NCBI GenBank assembly: GCA_012799075.1
Contig: JAAZLZ010000012.1
Location: 1 to 6,191 of the forward strand
Length of the DNA: 6,191 nucleotides
Source of the DNA: Bacillota bacterium
GTDB lineage: Bacteria; Bacillota; Limnochordia; JAAZLZ01
Direction of reading: 5' to 3'
This document shows positions 5,600 to 6,191 of this stretch, in pieces. The translations under genes and the position numbers were made by a program. The notes below the pieces were generated by a model. It did not search any database. It was not told the DNA's origin and was given only the letters and a program-made list of their open reading frames with translations. Position 1 is the first letter of the stretch; each line of letters starts with the position of its first letter.

Positions 5600-6043
5600 C
5601 TAGAGATCTAAGACGACCCTGGCCTGCCACGTTTCCCCTTGGCGAACTAGCCTTGAGCCGTGGTAGGTCACCGCCTTAACGTCCCGTATTATCCAGTGGC
5701 ACTCAGGGTCTATTGCCTCACCCCATACCTTGGCCTCAAGGCTCAATCCTTGAGGTCCATCCCCAATCCCGACCTTGACCCGGCCGGGAAGCCAGCCTTC
5801 CCCGTCGATGAGGAAGAGGGCCTCTCCCAGCCAGGCAACAAGCAAATCTTCCCCATCGGAGGCACTTAGCTCAATTCTGTGCTCCTCCCGAGGACGGACC
5901 CGTTCCCCGGAGACGATGTAGTCAACAAGGCCAAGAAAGGCCAGTTCAAACACATCCTCCAACCGGGGACCCCACGCGGCTATGCCTGCATCGCCGCCAT
6001 GATCAAAGATCCGGCAGCCCCTATTTTCCTTCGGGCTCATCAT
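5600..6043 (-). CDS. Archease, RtcB activator
   Basis: This protein of about 147 residues belongs to the archease family (MTH1598/TM1083 type). Archease speeds guanylation and turnover of RtcB, and its gene lies directly upstream of rtcB here. Visible landmarks are the N-terminal DHGGDAGIAAWG with the conserved aspartate (D18), the LEDVFELAFLGLVDYI helix, LLVAWLGEALFLIDGEG, the segment LEAKVWGEAIDPECHW, the hallmark VKAVTYHG (122-129), and the C-terminal VVLDL with the second metal-site aspartate (D146). The usual HTADIGI motif reads HGGDAGI here. Three ATGs in frame (6049, 6043, 6040) could start it. GGAGG at 6054-6050 touches the first and fits the second (6 nt) or third (9 nt). The start lies inside the end of gyrA in another frame, an overlap of about 20-23 nt, so translation is likely coupled. 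Confidence 0.93.
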   Translation of the reverse strand: MMSPKENRGCRIFDHGGDAGIAAWGPRLEDVFELAFLGLVDYIVSGERVRPREEHRIELSASDGEDLLVAWLGEALFLIDGEGWLPGRVKVGIGDGPQGLSLEAKVWGEAIDPECHWIIRDVKAVTYHGSRLVRQGETWQARVVLDL

Positions 6044-6191
6044 CCACATCCTCCATGCGGGCTAGGGCCAACGCGATGACCTGATCATCTTCTGCCAGGC
6101 GCATGAGGGTCACTCCCTGGGTATTGCGTCCTTGGCGGGAGATGTCGTTGACATTGATGCGGATGATGACTCCTTCCTCGGAGATGAGGAC
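6021..6191 (-). CDS. gyrA: DNA gyrase subunit A, C-terminal end (partial)
   Basis: Only the last 56 codons are in the window; the gene enters from the right edge and stops at TAG 6021-6023. The peptide reads LISEEGVIIRINVNDIS, then RQGRNTQGVTLMRLAEDDQV, matching the final blade of the GyrA C-terminal beta-pinwheel that wraps DNA. ParC lacks this closely matching RNTQGV-LMRL ending, so GyrA is preferred. The protein ends in a short acidic tail (EDVDDEPEGK), as is common for GyrA. GyrA forms gyrase with GyrB and introduces negative supercoils. Archease starts within its 3' end. Confidence 0.93.
   Translation of the reverse strand, partial: VLISEEGVIIRINVNDISRQGRNTQGVTLMRLAEDDQVIALALARMEDVDDEPEGK

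Overview
The window looks like a chromosomal segment of a moderately GC-rich, spore-forming Firmicute of the class Clostridia, possibly a thermophilic Moorella/Peptococcaceae-like lineage. This placement is an inference. It rests on the gene families present (a YlbF-type regulator, a YqhV/DUF2619 protein, VanW, TrpB2, archease with RtcB), on the strong GGAGG-type ribosome binding sites and on the TTG start of trpB. I see no tRNA, rRNA, CRISPR array, insertion sequence or phage gene.

Right half, minus strand, read from high to low coordinates. The window opens inside the last 56 codons of gyrA. It continues with archease, the RNA ligase RtcB and a YlbF-family protein. The spacing is tight: archease starts inside the gyrA reading frame, a 15-nt gap separates archease from rtcB, and a 17-nt gap separates rtcB from ylbF. 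This is very probably one transcription unit. RtcB seals RNA ends (2',3'-cyclic phosphate or 3'-phosphate to 5'-OH) with GTP and Mn2+, and archease activates it. YlbF-type proteins work with RNase Y in Bacillus. The cluster therefore groups RNA repair and RNA processing functions behind a DNA gyrase subunit gene. Because gyrA normally lies close to dnaA and oriC, the window is probably near the replication origin.

Centre. A small three-helix membrane protein gene (yqhV, plus strand) converges with ylbF, and their ends overlap by 15 nt. It diverges from a stand-alone trpB2 gene (minus strand), which ends in a strong intrinsic terminator. An overlooked 28-codon reading frame just upstream of trpB2 reads like real protein and may be translationally coupled to it.

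Left part. A half-size EamA/DMT transporter and a membrane-anchored VanW protein form a plus-strand pair with an ATGA stop/start overlap. To their left is a 249-nt non-coding region with a few short inverted repeats. At the left edge is the N-terminus of a minus-strand membrane protein, probably a sensor, cut by the window end.

Most of the window is ordinary core-type gene content. The points most worth a second look are the gyrA-archease-rtcB-ylbF arrangement and the small ORF in front of trpB2.
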